Assembly (NCBI RefSeq): GCF_020509005.1
Contig: NC_063014.1
Coordinates: 3,596,001-3,660,000 of the forward strand
Origin: Fulvia fulva
Lineage: Eukaryota; Ascomycota; Dothideomycetes; Mycosphaerellales; Mycosphaerellaceae
Reading direction: 5' to 3'
Length of the DNA: 64,000 nucleotides
A program made the position numbers and the translations under genes. Shown piece after piece: positions 32,183-45,500 of the stretch. The notes under the pieces were generated by a model. The model did not search any database. It saw nothing but the letters and a program-made list of their open reading frames with translations, and was not told the DNA's origin. The first letter of the stretch is position 1; each line of letters starts with the position of its first letter.

Positions 32183-32366
32183 TATTACGGGTAGCCCGCG
32201 ACCCCTTACTATAGCTACGTCGGCCCGGCTGAACCGCGGACCTTCCGTATCGGGTTAGCGCGGCTTAGCTTTACTTTATAACTTCGCCGCGCCTCGCGCT
32301 CCTCTTTCGTAGCTTCGTAGAACAATAACTATCTCGTTCGGACCCTATAGTACGCGCGCCCCTACA
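32183..32366 (+). repeat. Gypsy 3' LTR
   Basis: 184 bp, preceded by a purine tract (GAGAGGGGGGG at about 32169-32179) that looks like the polypurine tract, and followed by CCTCG. Confidence 0.92.
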
Positions 32367-32371
32367 CCTCG

Positions 32372-33235
32372 TTACTAATATCTCTAAGCTTAAGAGTAAG
32401 GATAATTACTTAATATAGTTATATGTTAAGAATATATAGGCCGTAGGACAAGTATATAGGTGTAGGTATATTATATAACTAGATTACGTAACTAGGGTTT
32501 GCTAGCCTATAGGCTAGTAAACATCCGGACACTTAGTATCTACCTACACTAATACTAGCGATACTATATATAGATACACGCTATCCTATTAGGTCCTTCT
32601 TCGTCTTTTGTATAATCTGCCGTCTTCTACTACTACGTAACTCGTACCTATTTAACATTATATATAATAAAGAACGTATTAGGTACTAATAAGGTATAGC
32701 GATATACGAATAGCGACCGCGCTCGACCTATTATAGTCTCTATAGCTAATACTACTACTAGTAAGTTACTCGAAGATATTAAAGATAATTAGGACTCGAA
32801 GGACTAGTTAGCTAACTTCCTTATCTATACTAACTACTCTTAAACTATCTAATAGCTACTAGTTAGTTACGAGATATCTAAGGACGTATAGGACTATCTT
32901 AAGAAGAAATATACTAGCGAAGGGGTATCTACTAAATATATACTATTCTCCGAATATATAGTACTTAAATATAATAGTAAGGATATCGAGAAGTTTACTA
33001 ACGACTTTAAGTTTAAGCTCTATAAGCTAAGTACTACTAACTTAAAGATTTCTACTTACTAAGCTATCTATTAGTTTATCTATTAAGTCTTACTATTCTT
33101 TAAGATATAGGCTATAGTAAAGCGTAAAGAGATATATACTTCTAACTATAAGGTTAAGGAAGGTATACTAGATACTATTATTAGTAACTTACTCGATAAG
33201 AATACCTGCTAGTTCTATTAGCTTATAATAAATAT
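32372..33235 (+). pseudogene. Copia3 gag, continuation
   Basis: Continues the frame of 21443-21802 in phase. The pattern near 32890-33010 (DYLKKKYTSEGVST, then KDIEKFTNDFKFKL) is that of copia Gag (UBN2-like). Frame broken by TAG and TAA. The fragment ends without a zinc knuckle, protease or integrase; the matching RT appears only at 41484. Confidence 0.7.
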
Positions 33236-34337
33236 ATAAGCTATAGGGTCGACGACGAGAATTACCTATACGTAATGTCGGCTACGAGCCTCTCGTCTTA
33301 CTACGAGAGAGCTAAGTATTCTTACGCTAGAGCGTCGTAGGCGCGACGGGCGCGTAACGTAGGCGAAGCCGCGGCGAACAGAGGACTACTAGTAAAACGG
33401 GTATGAAAACTATCTAACGAGCGTGTACTTATATCGGGAGCGAGTCCCTCTTCTTTTATAAGAAGGGCGCGGAACCGTAGCCTATACGCTCGACAGGACA
33501 CCTCTAGTATAAGTATAGAATTTTTACCTCCGGAGACCGTAAACCGAGCGGGCTAAGCGACGAACATTAGACGAGCGGACTATAGAACAATAACTAAGCG
33601 GACTATACGACGGCGTCGAGCGGACTACGAAACAATCTAGTGTTTGCTAGCGGGTAATACGGTAGGTAGGTAGACACGCGACGAAGCCTATAAGGGCCTA
33701 TTAAACACCTAGTATAGGAACGGGGGTTTTGCCTAAGGCACTACCTATCCCGCTACACAACGTACCTAGTCTAATATAGTAGATTGCGACGAGGAAAAGA
33801 CGATAGCCTAAGCAAGGAAAAGACGGCTATTAGGACGGGGAAAAGACGTATAATATAAGTAGATTGGTTCTATAATCGGGGAGGATCGAGGGTAGGGTAA
33901 TAAGGAACTTTATATTAGTTAGTAGGTAGAAACGTAAGGAGTACGCTACCCGGCGTAGTGTGTGTCCCGAGCAAACCTACGAGGTATAGACGGCCGCTTT
34001 CTAGAGATAGGCTACGGTAACGCGAAGGGCGTTAAAACCTAGAGCGTAGTATATACTAGTAGCGACGGCTAACACTATCTATATAGCCCGAGAGGACGGA
34101 TGCGTATATCGGTCAATAGAGAGCACTAAAGGGCTTAGGCCTATAGAGGTAGATATTAGCTTAAGGAGTAAATAGGGAGGGAGGGCGTAGAGGGAAGCTT
34201 TTACTCCGGGCTAACCTCTCGAAACGAGGCTATACGGTAGTACTAGGTAAGTAGGAAAGCGCGGTTAAGACTTATTACCTTATCTCGTAGCTAGCTTACT
34301 AAATACGATTCCTTCCTTATTAGTATATAAAGTAGGA
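33236..34337. other. Unassigned RIP-mutated block, possible LTR at 33276-33495
   Basis: No recognisable protein motif in any frame. A 220-bp stretch from TGTCGGCTAC (33276) to GCTCGACA (33495) has TGTCG/CGACA ends and an internal TTTATAAGAAGGG box, as an LTR promoter would; no second copy exists in the window. Near 33545-33640 are degenerate repeats of GAGCGGACTA. The last 14 bp (34324-34337) are the target site of LINE B. Confidence 0.35.
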
Positions 34338-34590
34338 AGAAGCCGCTCCTTCCGTAAAAGGACCGCCCTAATTAGTATAAGAACCTTATATAACTTACTT
34401 GGCGCCAAAACACGACACATTCGAAAGCTCTTATCAAGGCCATTCCAACGATATAAAAAGCAGGCCACTGCCCCTAGGACTAAGGGAGTTCTACCTCATT
34501 CAATCTGGACAGCTTGAAGCTCTCTTCACCCTGTTTCTTCAGCTCCAAACGCCGCGGAGGTGCCTAGCTACATTAGGCAACTCCTAGGCA

Positions 34591-35868
34591 ATGGCAGCCC
34601 AGGCTACGGCACTAACGGCGCCTACGGCCCTACAGGCGAAGCCCCCCTAAGACAACTAGTAGCAACTTATAGAGGACGCAAAAAGCATAGAAACTAACGA
34701 TCAGCTCCCTTACCGGTCTCTACAGGTAATGATCACTTAGCTACGCACGGCGCTTGTACTGTCGTATCACCGAGGGCAACAAGAAATAAGGACGACGTCC
34801 TAGGCGATTAGCAAGGCCACCCGGAATCAACACCCCTATAGCTAGGCATTGGTCGCGGCATCGATACTAGGCCCCCGCCTAACGCACGATGTAGTTACGA
34901 TCCGCATTGCAGCAAAGGAAGACTAGGCCGAAGTTGCGAAGCTATCGAACAAGGAGCTCGCCTAACGAATTAACCAACCAGGGGTGGTCGTAGTGAACCA
35001 ACAGTCTAACGGCACTCTACAGATCTATACTAGCTCTACTACTGCTAGGAGGCACCTAGAGGCATAGCCATAGTGGGCATCTAAGGTTACGGCATTAGCG
35101 AAGGTCTTAACGAAACAATTCACGATCCTAGTCCACGACATGCCTAAGGAGTTTGACCCAACTAACTAGGGTCACCTACGCGCTCTCTAAGAAGACAACC
35201 CGGTCACTCTTAACTCTCCAATCTAGAAGGCGACTTGGCTCTATAGGAAATGGCCAGAAGGCAAGAAGGCCTCGGCGCTAATAGTATGGCTACAAGACGC
35301 GAAAGCGGCGGATCTAGCGATAGAACAAGGCCTGGTCTGGCAATACAGCCTCAAGATAGTAGAAAAGCACTCCTCATCCTTTCGTGTCCTCCAATGCTTC
35401 AAATGCCAACAGTATGGACACCAAACCTACACGTGCACAAACAAGCAGGCCTACTCGAACTGTGCAGGAGACCATATGTCTAGGGACTGTACATCGACTA
35501 CGAGACGGTGCGCGAACTGTCCGGGGCACTACCCATCGTATAGTACGGAATGCCTATAGCGGAAACTAGCGAAAAACAAGGCAATCACAAACAGAACCGT
35601 CGCCCTAAGATTCTACGGCGACCGTAAGGCTAGCCCACACCGGAACTAACTAGCGGCGGTCGGGCACAAGCGCCCTAGGGCCGAGAACGATATAAAGGAT
35701 GCGTAGCCTAGGGCGTACGGGAGGCCACGTGCTCTACTAGCTGCGGCGAGGGAATCTAACCAGGCCCGGCTCCCCTTTAGTACACAGCCGATAGGCGTAG
35801 ACTAGGACACATAGGGCAGTAGGACACAGGACGATACAGAGGAAATGATTGTCGATGCCGATGACTAG
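34591..35868 (+). pseudogene. LINE B ORF1 (gag-like, three zinc knuckles)
   Basis: 426 codons in one phase from ATG 34591 to TAG 35866-35868, interrupted by TAG/TAA stops that look RIP-made. Three CCHC-type knuckles stand in a row at about 35396-35560: CFKCQQYGHQTYTC, a degenerate one ending CAGDHMSRDC, and CANCPGHYPSYSTEC. Expected role: RNA-binding nucleocapsid-like protein of the LINE particle. The stop overlaps the ORF2 start (ATGACTAG). Confidence 0.85.
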
Positions 35869-38800
35869 CCTCGACACGCTTAGTATTATCTAGTATAACG
35901 TTAACCATAGTAAGGATATAGTCCAGAACCATTTCCTACACGAGGCGGACCCGCGCGTCTACCACGTCCTTGCAATCCAGGAGCTATAGATTAACCCGCA
36001 CCATAAGAGACCAACGACCTGCAAGTCACCAGGCTACACGACATGCCTACGAGGCGACGGCAGACCCCGCACGTGCTTCTATGTCAGCAAGGACATACTA
36101 GAATCCGACTAGGAGGTAGTGTACTACGCAGACGAAGAAGGCGGGGGCGATATTACCTCCCTCCACGTGGGTAGCACCTGGATACACAACCTATATATAC
36201 AACCGCTAGCCTCGAGGTCTAGCCGCGACCTAGGGGTCTGCAGACACCTAGACAGTGCGCTCAAGAGACAAGGGTGCCACATCGTAGTAGGAGACTTCAA
36301 CATACACCACCCTTCCTAGGAAAGCCTTATGTAGCCGCACCCTATAGCCGACGAAGTACTCGACTTGATGGCGAGCAACGCAATTGCCCTCAATACCCCG
36401 AAGGACCTGGGCACCTAGAAGAGAGGGGGACTCTAAGGCACGATCGACCTCTCCTAGATCTCAGATAGCCACTACCACACGGTAACCTACTGTGGGATCG
36501 AACATGAACTCGAGGCGTCGTCAGACTATATGCTAGTCAGGACCTCTATTGCGACACAGATACAACGCAACACTAGCGAGAACCCCTAAGCCAAACTGGG
36601 GAAAGGCCCACTAGGCCAATATCTAGGCGTACCTCGATGACTCTAAGAGGCTAGTCCAGATCGCGTAGTAGCAATACAATAGTAAAGACGAGATAGACGA
36701 AGCAGTCCAGGGGTTGACAGACGAAATAAGAAAAGCGACCTCACTTCACGTTCCGCTTGCCTAACTAACGACATGGTCCAAACCATACTGGACGCCGGAG
36801 TGCACTACGGTAGTAAGAGAAGCAAGGAGAGCCCGCCGGGTGTGGACGAGCAGCCATAGCGAGGAGGCCTAGAACGTATACAGGGAGGCATACTAACAGA
36901 AGAAAGCCATAATACGGAGGGAGAAAGCAGTCGGCTGGAGGGCCACAGTGGAAGAAATCGCCGGCAAGCCAGAGAGGATGTGGAAGCTAGCGAAATGGGC
37001 CCGACAGGACCCTACACAGGGCCCCTCCTTCTCTATCCTAGCGCTACAATCGCCTAGTGGCCCGGTTAGCGACCCCGAGGCTAAGGCGCGTCTACTAGCT
37101 AGCAAGTTCTTCCCACCCCTAGTCGAGGCTGATCTAAGCGACATAAACAGCTCTACTCCCCTAGCCCCTAGCATCGCGGTCCAACAGGAGGTGTCCGAGG
37201 GAGAAGTTACCGCTATGCTGAGGAAGTTGCCGGCGAAGAAAGCCCCGGGGCCGGATGGGATCCCAAACGAGCTACTAAAGAAGTGTAGAGATCAACTAGC
37301 CCTAGCAGTTACAGCGATCTTCAACGCCTGCCTACAGACCGGATACCACCCGATAGCTTTTAAACAATCGACGACAGTGGTCCTACGCAAGCCGCAGAAG
37401 GAAGACTATACGCAGGTAAAGTCGTACCGCCCAATTGCGCTCCTTAACACTCTTGGGAAGGCGCTTGAGAAGCTGGTTGTAACGAGACTCTCCGAGGCGG
37501 TAGAGGAACACTCCCTACTCCCGGACACCTAGATAGGTACGCGCCTATAGCGATCGACGCTATCCGCGATAGAACTTATTACCTCTTAGGTAAAGGCCAT
37601 CTAGTATAAGAATAGGGACAAGGTAGCTTCCTTACTTAGCCTAGACATATCGGGAGCCTTCGACTACGTGTTATACCCGCGGCTACTCTACATCCTAAGG
37701 TCGAAAGGACTCCCTAAGTGGCTTGTCAACTTCGTACGGTCCTACCTCCAAAACCGCAGTACGTCGATCCTAGTCGGCCAGTACAGAAGCCCATTTCAAG
37801 TAGTCCACACTAGAATCCCGCAAGGCTTAACGCTAGTACCTATTCTGTTCCTCTTCTTTATAGCGACGCTGCTCCCAGCCCTAGAATCCCAGAACACCGC
37901 TACGAGCGGCTTCGTAGACGACACAAACATCCTAGCGTAGTCTTCCTCGACTAAGGAGAACTGTAGGCTACTAGAAGAGAAGCACAAGATCTGCGAGGAC
38001 TAGGCTAGGAGGCACGGGGCTCGGTTTGCCCCAGAAAAGTACAATCTGATACACTTTACGCGCCGGCCACGGTTCCACAATATGCAAGCTTCTATCCAGA
38101 TATAGGGGCACACGACTAACCCGGCAACTCAGCTTAGGATCCTCGGACTATAGGTAGACCCGGCGCTACGGTGGAGGAAGCACGTATAGGCAATATTACG
38201 GAAAGCTAAACAGAATATAGCATCATGCCAGAGGCTCACTGCGTCCACATAGGGGGCGGACTTCCGGTAGTCACGACTTCTATATACGGCTATTGTACGG
38301 CCAGTCCTTACCTATAGCAGCCAAGTATAGTCCTTAGGCGAGAGGGCCTGCCTATCGAAGGGACTCGTCGCGCCGCTAGCGAAGATCCAAAACCAATGCC
38401 TAAGGAAGGTCACCGGGGCATATAAGTCGACACTAACGAGGATGCTTGAGCACGAGACCGCTATACCGCCGATCGACCTATACATCCAGGGACTACGGAC
38501 CTCCTACTTAGGCAAGTCGGCACAGTACCTAGTATAGAAGGTCATCGCCAGTGCAGTCGCAAGGGCCCGCGAATCAGTACTAGCGTACAAGGGCATTCGA
38601 CCCGGAAACGAGCCGAACTACCGGGCAAGGGACGAACAGCTAGCAACACAATAGGAAGGTGAGAAATCGTTTGTAGAGCAACTATAGAAAGAGAGGTGGA
38701 ACAACCAGGTTGTAGGGCATAGTGGACGCCCTTAGCCAGCGGGACAACCTAAGGAATGGTCAGCTACAAAATCCGCGGTCAAGCACCCCCCGAAGCTCAT

Positions 38801-39281
38801 CTACTACCGCCTTACGAGGGCACAGAGTAGCATAGCAACCCAACTGCGAAGCGAACACATCGGCCTCTAGGGGTACCTATTATGGAGGAAGGTTCTAGGA
38901 TACACGAATACTAGCTACCCCTACGGCTATCGCTCCTAGAACGTACGGCACGCACTCCTCGTCTGTCCGAGGTGATCGCTAGGAAGGGGGGAGTGGATGG
39001 CAAAGGCGAGGAACCGGACGATTGGGGCACTTCTTAACAACGCTAAGGACCTACGGCGTAATACGAACTAGATACTAGAGAAGGGCTAGCTAGAACAGTA
39101 CCGCCTAGTAGGAGTAGTGTAGGAAGAGAGGACACGACGTAGCGCGACGAGACTAGCTAGGAGCGGGGGCTAACGGGGTAGTGACATAGACTACGTACGT
39201 TCAGAGGGAAAGCTAAACTAGACAAGGAGTAGTCGGGGGCGGGAAGGGTTTTTACCTATTCGGGTTTCCCTTTGTACATAA
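35861..39281 (+). pseudogene. LINE B ORF2 (AP endonuclease - reverse transcriptase)
   Basis: ATG at 35861 overlaps the end of ORF1 by 8 nt. Endonuclease near 35885-36560 (AIQELWINP-like start, VVGDFNIHHP near 36285). RT near 37180-38040 (KKAPGPDGIPNELLKK, SYRPIALLNTLGKALEKL, and an intact FVDD at about 37910). C-terminal region with a Cys/His cluster near 38930-39000. Relative to the inverted copy there is one extra base near 36560, which shifts the frame; apart from that and scattered TAG stops the protein is well preserved. About 1140 codons, normal for Tad-type ORF2. Confidence 0.88.
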
Positions 39282-39365
39282 CAATAGATATATACCTATA
39301 TAGGCCGGATAGGGTCCTAGAACAGGGGAATGACAAATCTATCTATCTATCTATATAAAGTAGGA

Positions 39366-41483
39366 GTATTACCTAAAGGCCTTTAGGCAATTACTAACTT
39401 ACGTCCTAAGGGAACCCTAAAAGGAAGACTATACTAAGTTGAAGTTATATAGACTAATTACGTTGCTAAATATACTAGGGAAGCTCCTAGAGAAGGTCGT
39501 AGCTATAAGGCTTACCGGAATAGTAGAAGAACATAACCTCCTCCCGGCAACGTAAATAGGGGGGAGATAAAAGAGGTCTACCCTTATAGTAGTCGAACTG
39601 ATCATAGAGCAAATTAGACACATCTAGCACTATAGCAATAACAAGGTAGCCTTACTACTTTTACTAGGTATATTAGGGGCTTTCGACAACGTGTTCTACG
39701 TAAGGCTCCTATATATCCTTAGAATAAAAAGCATCCTAGCCTAGATAGTACACTTTATATAGTCATTCCTTAAGGACAGAACAACCTAGATCCTCCTAGG
39801 GTCCTTTAAAGCCCCGTAGACCCTAATTACGAATACGGGCATCCTATAGAGCTCTATACTCTCTCTAATTCTATTCCTCCTCTCTATAGCCGACCTGACC
39901 CTACTCCTAGAAGTAGTAAATACCTTAGTATCGGGGTTTCTAGATAATAGAAATATCCTAGCGTAGTCGGGTTCTATAGAGGAAAACTACGTACTTCTAG
40001 AGAAGAGATATAGATAATACGAAAAGTAGGTAAGAGAGTATAGGGCGAAATTCGTACCGGACAAGTACTAACTTATCTATTTTAGTAACGTAAAGACAAA
40101 ACATAACTTAGTAGTACTAGTAAATATCTAGGGGTTCGAGACCTATCCTACAAGGGAACTTAGAGTCCTTAGGATATAGCTAGACCCGAAACTTAGCTAG
40201 GGACTATAAGTAAAGAAAGCGTAAGCGAGAGCGAATACTAATAGATAATTAATCGAGAGACTTACTACGTTAACCTAGGGGCGACCTTTACAAAGGCCTA
40301 GACTATATACAAGGCTATTGTCAAGCCCGTAATACTATATAGAGTAGCAATTTAGGTAGCGGAAAAACATATCCCGAAGAGAATTGAGGACCCCCTTAAT
40401 AGAGCGTAGGTAGCCTACCTAAAGAGAGTACTAGGGGTATATAAGTCAACCCCTTATAGGACAATAGAAATGAAATCAGGTACAGCCCCTATTAGGGAGT
40501 ACCTCTAGGGCATAAGGTGTCAATACGTAGAGAAGACATTAGTATACCCAGCCTAGGGAACTATCTAAGTAGCTACTTAAAGGATAAGAACCTAGTAGGA
40601 GAGGAGGAGAAGACCTAACCGGCTATATATAATCCTATAGAAGGAAGCAGACCTAAAAACATTATAGGAAATCCTAGTAGCCCTTGAACAGAGAGAAGCT
40701 CTAAGGGAGCAAGCTAACATAGGGGACAAAGGGAAAAAGAAGCAAAGCTAAGTAGAAAGGATCGTAGGTCACCTATAGGAAACGCGTTAGAACTAAAAAC
40801 CGGTAAGGCTAGGAGACCTACTAGCGGCTAGGACCTTCGGGAGGTATAACTACCTTCTCTACAAAGACCTAAAGAGGTGGGAAGCAAGTATAGCTATCTA
40901 GATTTGCTCTAAGTATATTGGGCTAAGAGTATACTTATACTAAAGAAGAGTCCTAGGATACGATTCTAAACGTTACCCCTATAGCTACCTATCCTAAAAC
41001 CCGGAGTATATAGTACTGAACTGTACTAAGTAGGTAAAAGGGAGAAGCTAGTAGAGGGCGAAGGTAAGAGATAGGTAATACTAGGCTATTATCTAGAATA
41101 GATAAAATATAAGGAGAGTAACAAGATAGATCCTTAACGAGGACTACCTGGAGCAATTCTCCCTAGTACTAGAAACAGAAAGGTAGATAGAGAGGAGGGA
41201 GAGAGAGAGAAGAGCCGGAAAAATAGAAGGGAGAAAGGGAATCGAGAGGAGGACATTACTAGGGTTACGGGCAAGGTAGTTATAGGGTAATAACTATAAT
41301 ACTAGCGTACCCTAAAGGAAGGAGAACGAAAGGACAAGACAGGAAAGGACGAGGAGGGTAAAGACGAGGAGGTTTTTATCCGTTAATCGGGTTTCCTACC
41401 TACATAAATAGACCTAAATAGCGAGAGACCTATATAGGCTATAGGGTACTAAAACAGGCGAATAAATAATCTATCTATCTAGA
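39366..41483 (+). mobile_element. LINE E: 5'-truncated Tad-like LINE
   Basis: Starts inside RT (EYYLKAFRQ, then KEDYTKLKLYRLITLLN), with the RT catalytic box mutated (FLDN), continues through the C-terminal region to a 3' UTR like that of LINE B and ends in ATCTATCTATCT near 41470-41483. Heavily RIP-mutated; no open frame. Its upstream part is not recognisable before 34337, so it is probably 5'-truncated. Confidence 0.75.
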
Positions 41484-42527
41484 TACTAGAGGGCTATATA
41501 TAGATTTAAGGTAAGGGTTATAACAAGACGTACGTAGCTATTATAAAGCTAGCTACGCTACGAGACCTCTTCGTACTTATTACCTACTATAATCTAGAGT
41601 ATAAGTAATACGATATTATTACCGCTTTTATAACCGCTATAATAAGCGACTATAAGGTATAGGCTAAATAGCTATACGGCTTCGAAGATAAGAGTAGTAA
41701 GGATATAGTTTACTAGCTACTTAGTAAGAGCGCTTTATAGCCTTAAGTAGTTACTACTCTTATAGTTTTAAGACCTTAGTAAGTTCTTACGCTCTCTCTA
41801 GTTTAAACCTCTATAGAGCGACGTATACGTATTTAAGTATACTAACGGCTCGATTATCATTATCTACGTAGATAATATAATAGTTATCTTAGGTAATATA
41901 ACTCTCCTTAATAAGACTATTATACTAATTAAGGACTAATTTAAGATACGAGACCTTAGCGATCTTTGTTACTACCTTAGTATACGTATTATCCGTAACC
42001 GCGAAGAGCGTACTATTTATATAGTATAAGACGCTCACCTCGACCGACTTAAGAAGAAGTACGGCCTATTAGGTTATTAGTTACCGAAGATACCTATAGA
42101 TCCTCGCTATATTCGAGTAGTAATAACGACTAAGGCCCTAGAAGACTATATCGTATCTATTTTATTTAAGAAGTCGTATTAGTAAGTAGTTAGTAAGACG
42201 CTATAGCCCGTTATAATATCACGGCTAGACGCCTACTACGTAATTAGATTACTATTACGCTATATAGTAAATCCTATAGACAAATACTATACCGCCGTAC
42301 TATAGCTTATCGACTATCTAGTTAGTATACTAACCCTAAGTATAAGATATTAAGGCGGTAGTAACTACGACCTTAACTTTACGGGCTATATTAATACCTT
42401 ATAGGTAGATAATATTACTACGTACCGCTTAATAGGCAGGTTCTACTTTACTTTAGTAGGTAGTCTATTTCTATATAAGTATTACGAGGTAAATAACGTA
42501 TATACTAAGGTTCGTTATAGTATATAG
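41484..42527 (+). pseudogene. Copia3 pol remnant (RT and start of RNase H)
   Basis: Copia RT order: GYNKTYVAIIKLATLRDL, then DIITAFITA, then a YVDD box reading YVDN near 41862-41876, then a region like the start of RNase H (TYRLIGRFYFTLVGS) near 42420-42480. Probably the same element as the gag at 32372, with protease and integrase lost, but that link is inferred from orientation and position only. Its end is the 15-bp target site of LINE A minus (42513-42527). Confidence 0.7.
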
Positions 42528-45500
42528 ATAGATAGATATTTCATTATACTATTATAGTGCCCTTTGGCCTATATAGATAGATTTGTCATTCCCCTGTTCT
42601 AGGACCCTATCCGGCCTATATAGGTATATATCTATTGTTATGTACAAAGGGAAACCCGAATAGGTGAAAACCCTTCCCGCCCCTAACTTCTCCTTATCTA
42701 GATTAGCTTTCCCTCTGAACGTACGTAGTCTATGTCACTACCCCGTTAGCCCCCGCTCCTAGCCGGTCTCGTCGCGCTGCGTCGTGTCCTCTCTTCCTAT
42801 ACTGCTCCTACTAGGCGGTACTGTTCTAGCCAGCCCTTCTCTAGTATCTAGTTCGTAATGCGCCGTAGGTCCTTAGCGTTGTTAAGAAGTGCCCTAATCG
42901 TCCGGTTCCTCGCCTTTACTATCCACTCCCCCCTTCCTAGCGACCACCTCGGACAGACGAGGAGTACGTGCCGTACGTTCTAGGAGCGATAGCCGTAGGG
43001 GCAGCTAGTATTCGTGTATCCTAGAACCTTCCTCTATAATAGGTACCCCTAGAGGCCGATGTGTTCGCTTCGTAGTTGGGTTGCTATGCTACTCTATACC
43101 CTCGTAAGGCGGTAGTAGATAAGCTTCGGGGGGTGCTTGACCGCGGATTTTATAGCTGACTATTCCTTAGGTTGTCCCGCTAGCTAAGGGCGTCCACTAT
43201 GCCCTACAACCTAGTTGTTCCACCTCTCTTTCTATAGTTGCTCTACAAACGATTTCTTACCTTCCTATTATGTTAATAGCTGTTCGTCCCTTGCCCGGTA
43301 GTTCGGCTCGTTTCCGGGTCGAATGCCCCTATACGCTAGTACTGATTCGCGGGCCCTTACGACTACACTAGCGATGACCTTCTATACTAGGTACTATGCC
43401 GACTTGCCTAAGTAGAAGGTCCGTAGTCCCTAGATATATAGGTCGATCGGCGGTATAGCGGTCTCGTGCTTAAGCATCCTCGTTAGTATCGACTTATATA
43501 CCCCGGTGACCTTCCTTAGGCATTAGTTTTGAATCTTCGCTAGCGGCGCGACGAGTCCCTTCGATAGGTAGGCCCTCTCGCCTAAGGACTACACTTGGCT
43601 GCTATAGGTAAGGACTAGCCGTATAATAGCCGTATATAGAAGTCGTGACTACCGGAAGTCCGCCCCCTATATAGACGTAGTGAGCCTCTAGCATAATACT
43701 ATATTCTGTTTAGCTTTCCGTAATATTGCCTATACGTGCTTCCTCTACCGTAGCGCCGGGTCTACCTATAGTCCGAGGATCCTAAGCTGATTTACCGGGT
43801 TAGTCGTGTGCCCCTATATCTAGATAGAAGCTTGTATATTGTAGAACCGTAGCCGGCGCGTAAAGTGTATCAGATTGTACTTTTCTAGGGCAAACCGAGC
43901 CCCGTGCCTCCTAGCCTAGTCCTCGTAGATCTTGTGCTTCTCTTCTAGTAGCCTATAGTTCTCCTTAGTCGAGGAAGACTACGCTAGGATGTTTGTGTCG
44001 TCTACGAAGCCGCTCGCAGCGGTGTTCTAGGATTCTAGGGCTAGGAGTAGCGTCGCTATAAAGAAGAGGAACAGAATAGGTACTAGCGTTAAGCCTTACG
44101 GGATTCTAGTATAGACTGCTTGAAATAGGCTTCTGTACTAGCCGACTAGGATCGACGTACTGCGGTTTTAGAGGTAGGACCGTACGAAGTTGACAAGCTA
44201 CTTAGGGAGTCCTTTCGACCTTAGGATGTAGAGTAGCCGCGGGTATAACACGTAGTCGAAGGCTCCCGATATGTCTAGGCTAAGTAAGGAAGCTACCTTG
44301 TCCCTATTCTTATACTAGATGGCCTTTACCTAAGAGGTAATAAGTTCTATCGCGGATAGCGTCGATCGCTATAGGCGCGTACCTATCTAGGTGTCCGGGA
44401 GTAGGGAGTGTTCCTCTACCGCCTCGGAGAGTCTCGTTATAACTAGCTTCTTAAGCGCCTTCCTAAGAGTGTTAAGGAGCGCAATTAGGCGGTACGACTT
44501 TACCTACGTATGATCTTCCTTCTACGGCTTACGTAGGACTACTATCGTCGATTGTTTAAAAGCTATCGGGTGGTATCCGGTCTATAGGCAGGCGTTAAAG
44601 ATCGCTATAACTACTAGGGCTAGTTGATCTCTACACTTCTTTAGTAGCTCGTTTGGGATCCTATCCGGCCCCGGGGCTTTCTTCGCCGGCAACTTCCTTA
44701 GTATAGCGACAACTTCTCCCTCGGACACCTCCTATTAGACCGCGATGCTAGGGGCTAGGGGAGTAGAGCTATTTATGTCGCTTAGATTAGCCTCGACTAG
44801 GGGCGGGAAGAACTTGCTAGCTAGTAGACGCGCCTTAGCCTCGGGGTCGCTAACCGGGCCACTAGGCAATTGTAGCGCTGGGATAGAGAAGGAGGGGCCC
44901 TATATAGGGTCCTGTCGGGCCCATTTCGCTAGCTTCTATATCCTCTCTAGCTTACCGGCGATTTCTTCTACTATAGCCCTCTAGCCGACTGCTTTCTCCC
45001 TCCGTATTATAGCTTTCTTCTATTAGTATGCCTCCCTATATACGTTCTAGGCCTCCTCGCTATAGCTGCTCGTCTATACCCGGCGGGCTCTCCTTGCTTC
45101 TCTTACTACCGTAGTGCACTCCGGCGTCTAGTATAGTTTAGACTATATCGTTAATTAGGTAAGCGGAACGTGAAGTGAGGTCGCTTTTCTTATTTCGTCT
45201 ATCAACCCCTAGACTACTTCGTCTATCTCGTCTTTACTATTGTATTGCTGCTACGCGATCTAGACTAGCCTCTTAGAGTTATTAAGGTACGCCTAGATAT
45301 TAGCCTAGTAGGCCTTTCCCTAGTTTAGCTTAGGGGTTCTCGCTAGTATACGTTATATCTATGTCGTAATAGAGGTCCTGACTAGTATATAGTCTAACGA
45401 CGCCTCGAGTTCATATTCGATCCTATAGTAGGTTACTATATAGTAGTGGCTATCTAAGATCTAGGAGAGGTCGATCGTGCCTTAGAGTCCCCCTCTCTTC

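Larger units (their letters stand above)
21803..32366 (+). mobile_element. Ty3/gypsy chromovirus, RIP-dead, interrupted by LINE A
   Basis: 184-bp LTRs at 21803-21986 and 32183-32366, 5-bp target duplication CCTCG. The left LTR begins TATTACGGG and ends TTATA, the right one ends CTACA; the ancestral ends were probably TG...CA, altered by RIP. About half a dozen differences between the LTRs, all transitions. Domain order RT, RNase H, integrase, chromodomain marks a chromovirus. LINE A (23524-28679) splits the RT. A second copy in reverse lies at 52736-55631. Confidence 0.93.
34338..39351 (+). mobile_element. LINE B, plus copy: near full-length Tad-like LINE, least decayed
   Basis: 5014 bp between a 14-bp target duplication TATATAAAGTAGGA (34324-34337 and 39352-39365). 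Two overlapping ORFs, a 3' UTR and an ATCT-repeat tail. RIP is only moderate: many CA/TG remain and RT stretches of up to 194 codons are still open. Nearly the same length as its inverted partner at 42577-47585 (5009 bp). Confidence 0.93.

Noticed and set aside
36893..37174. Antisense frame shared with 44745-44984
   Set aside because: Conserved only because it is antisense to the LINE B RT in two copies; no independent evidence for a gene.
39300..39360. CRISPR-like or regulatory tandem repeats (ATCT runs at several places)
   Set aside because: They are LINE 3' tails located next to target duplications.
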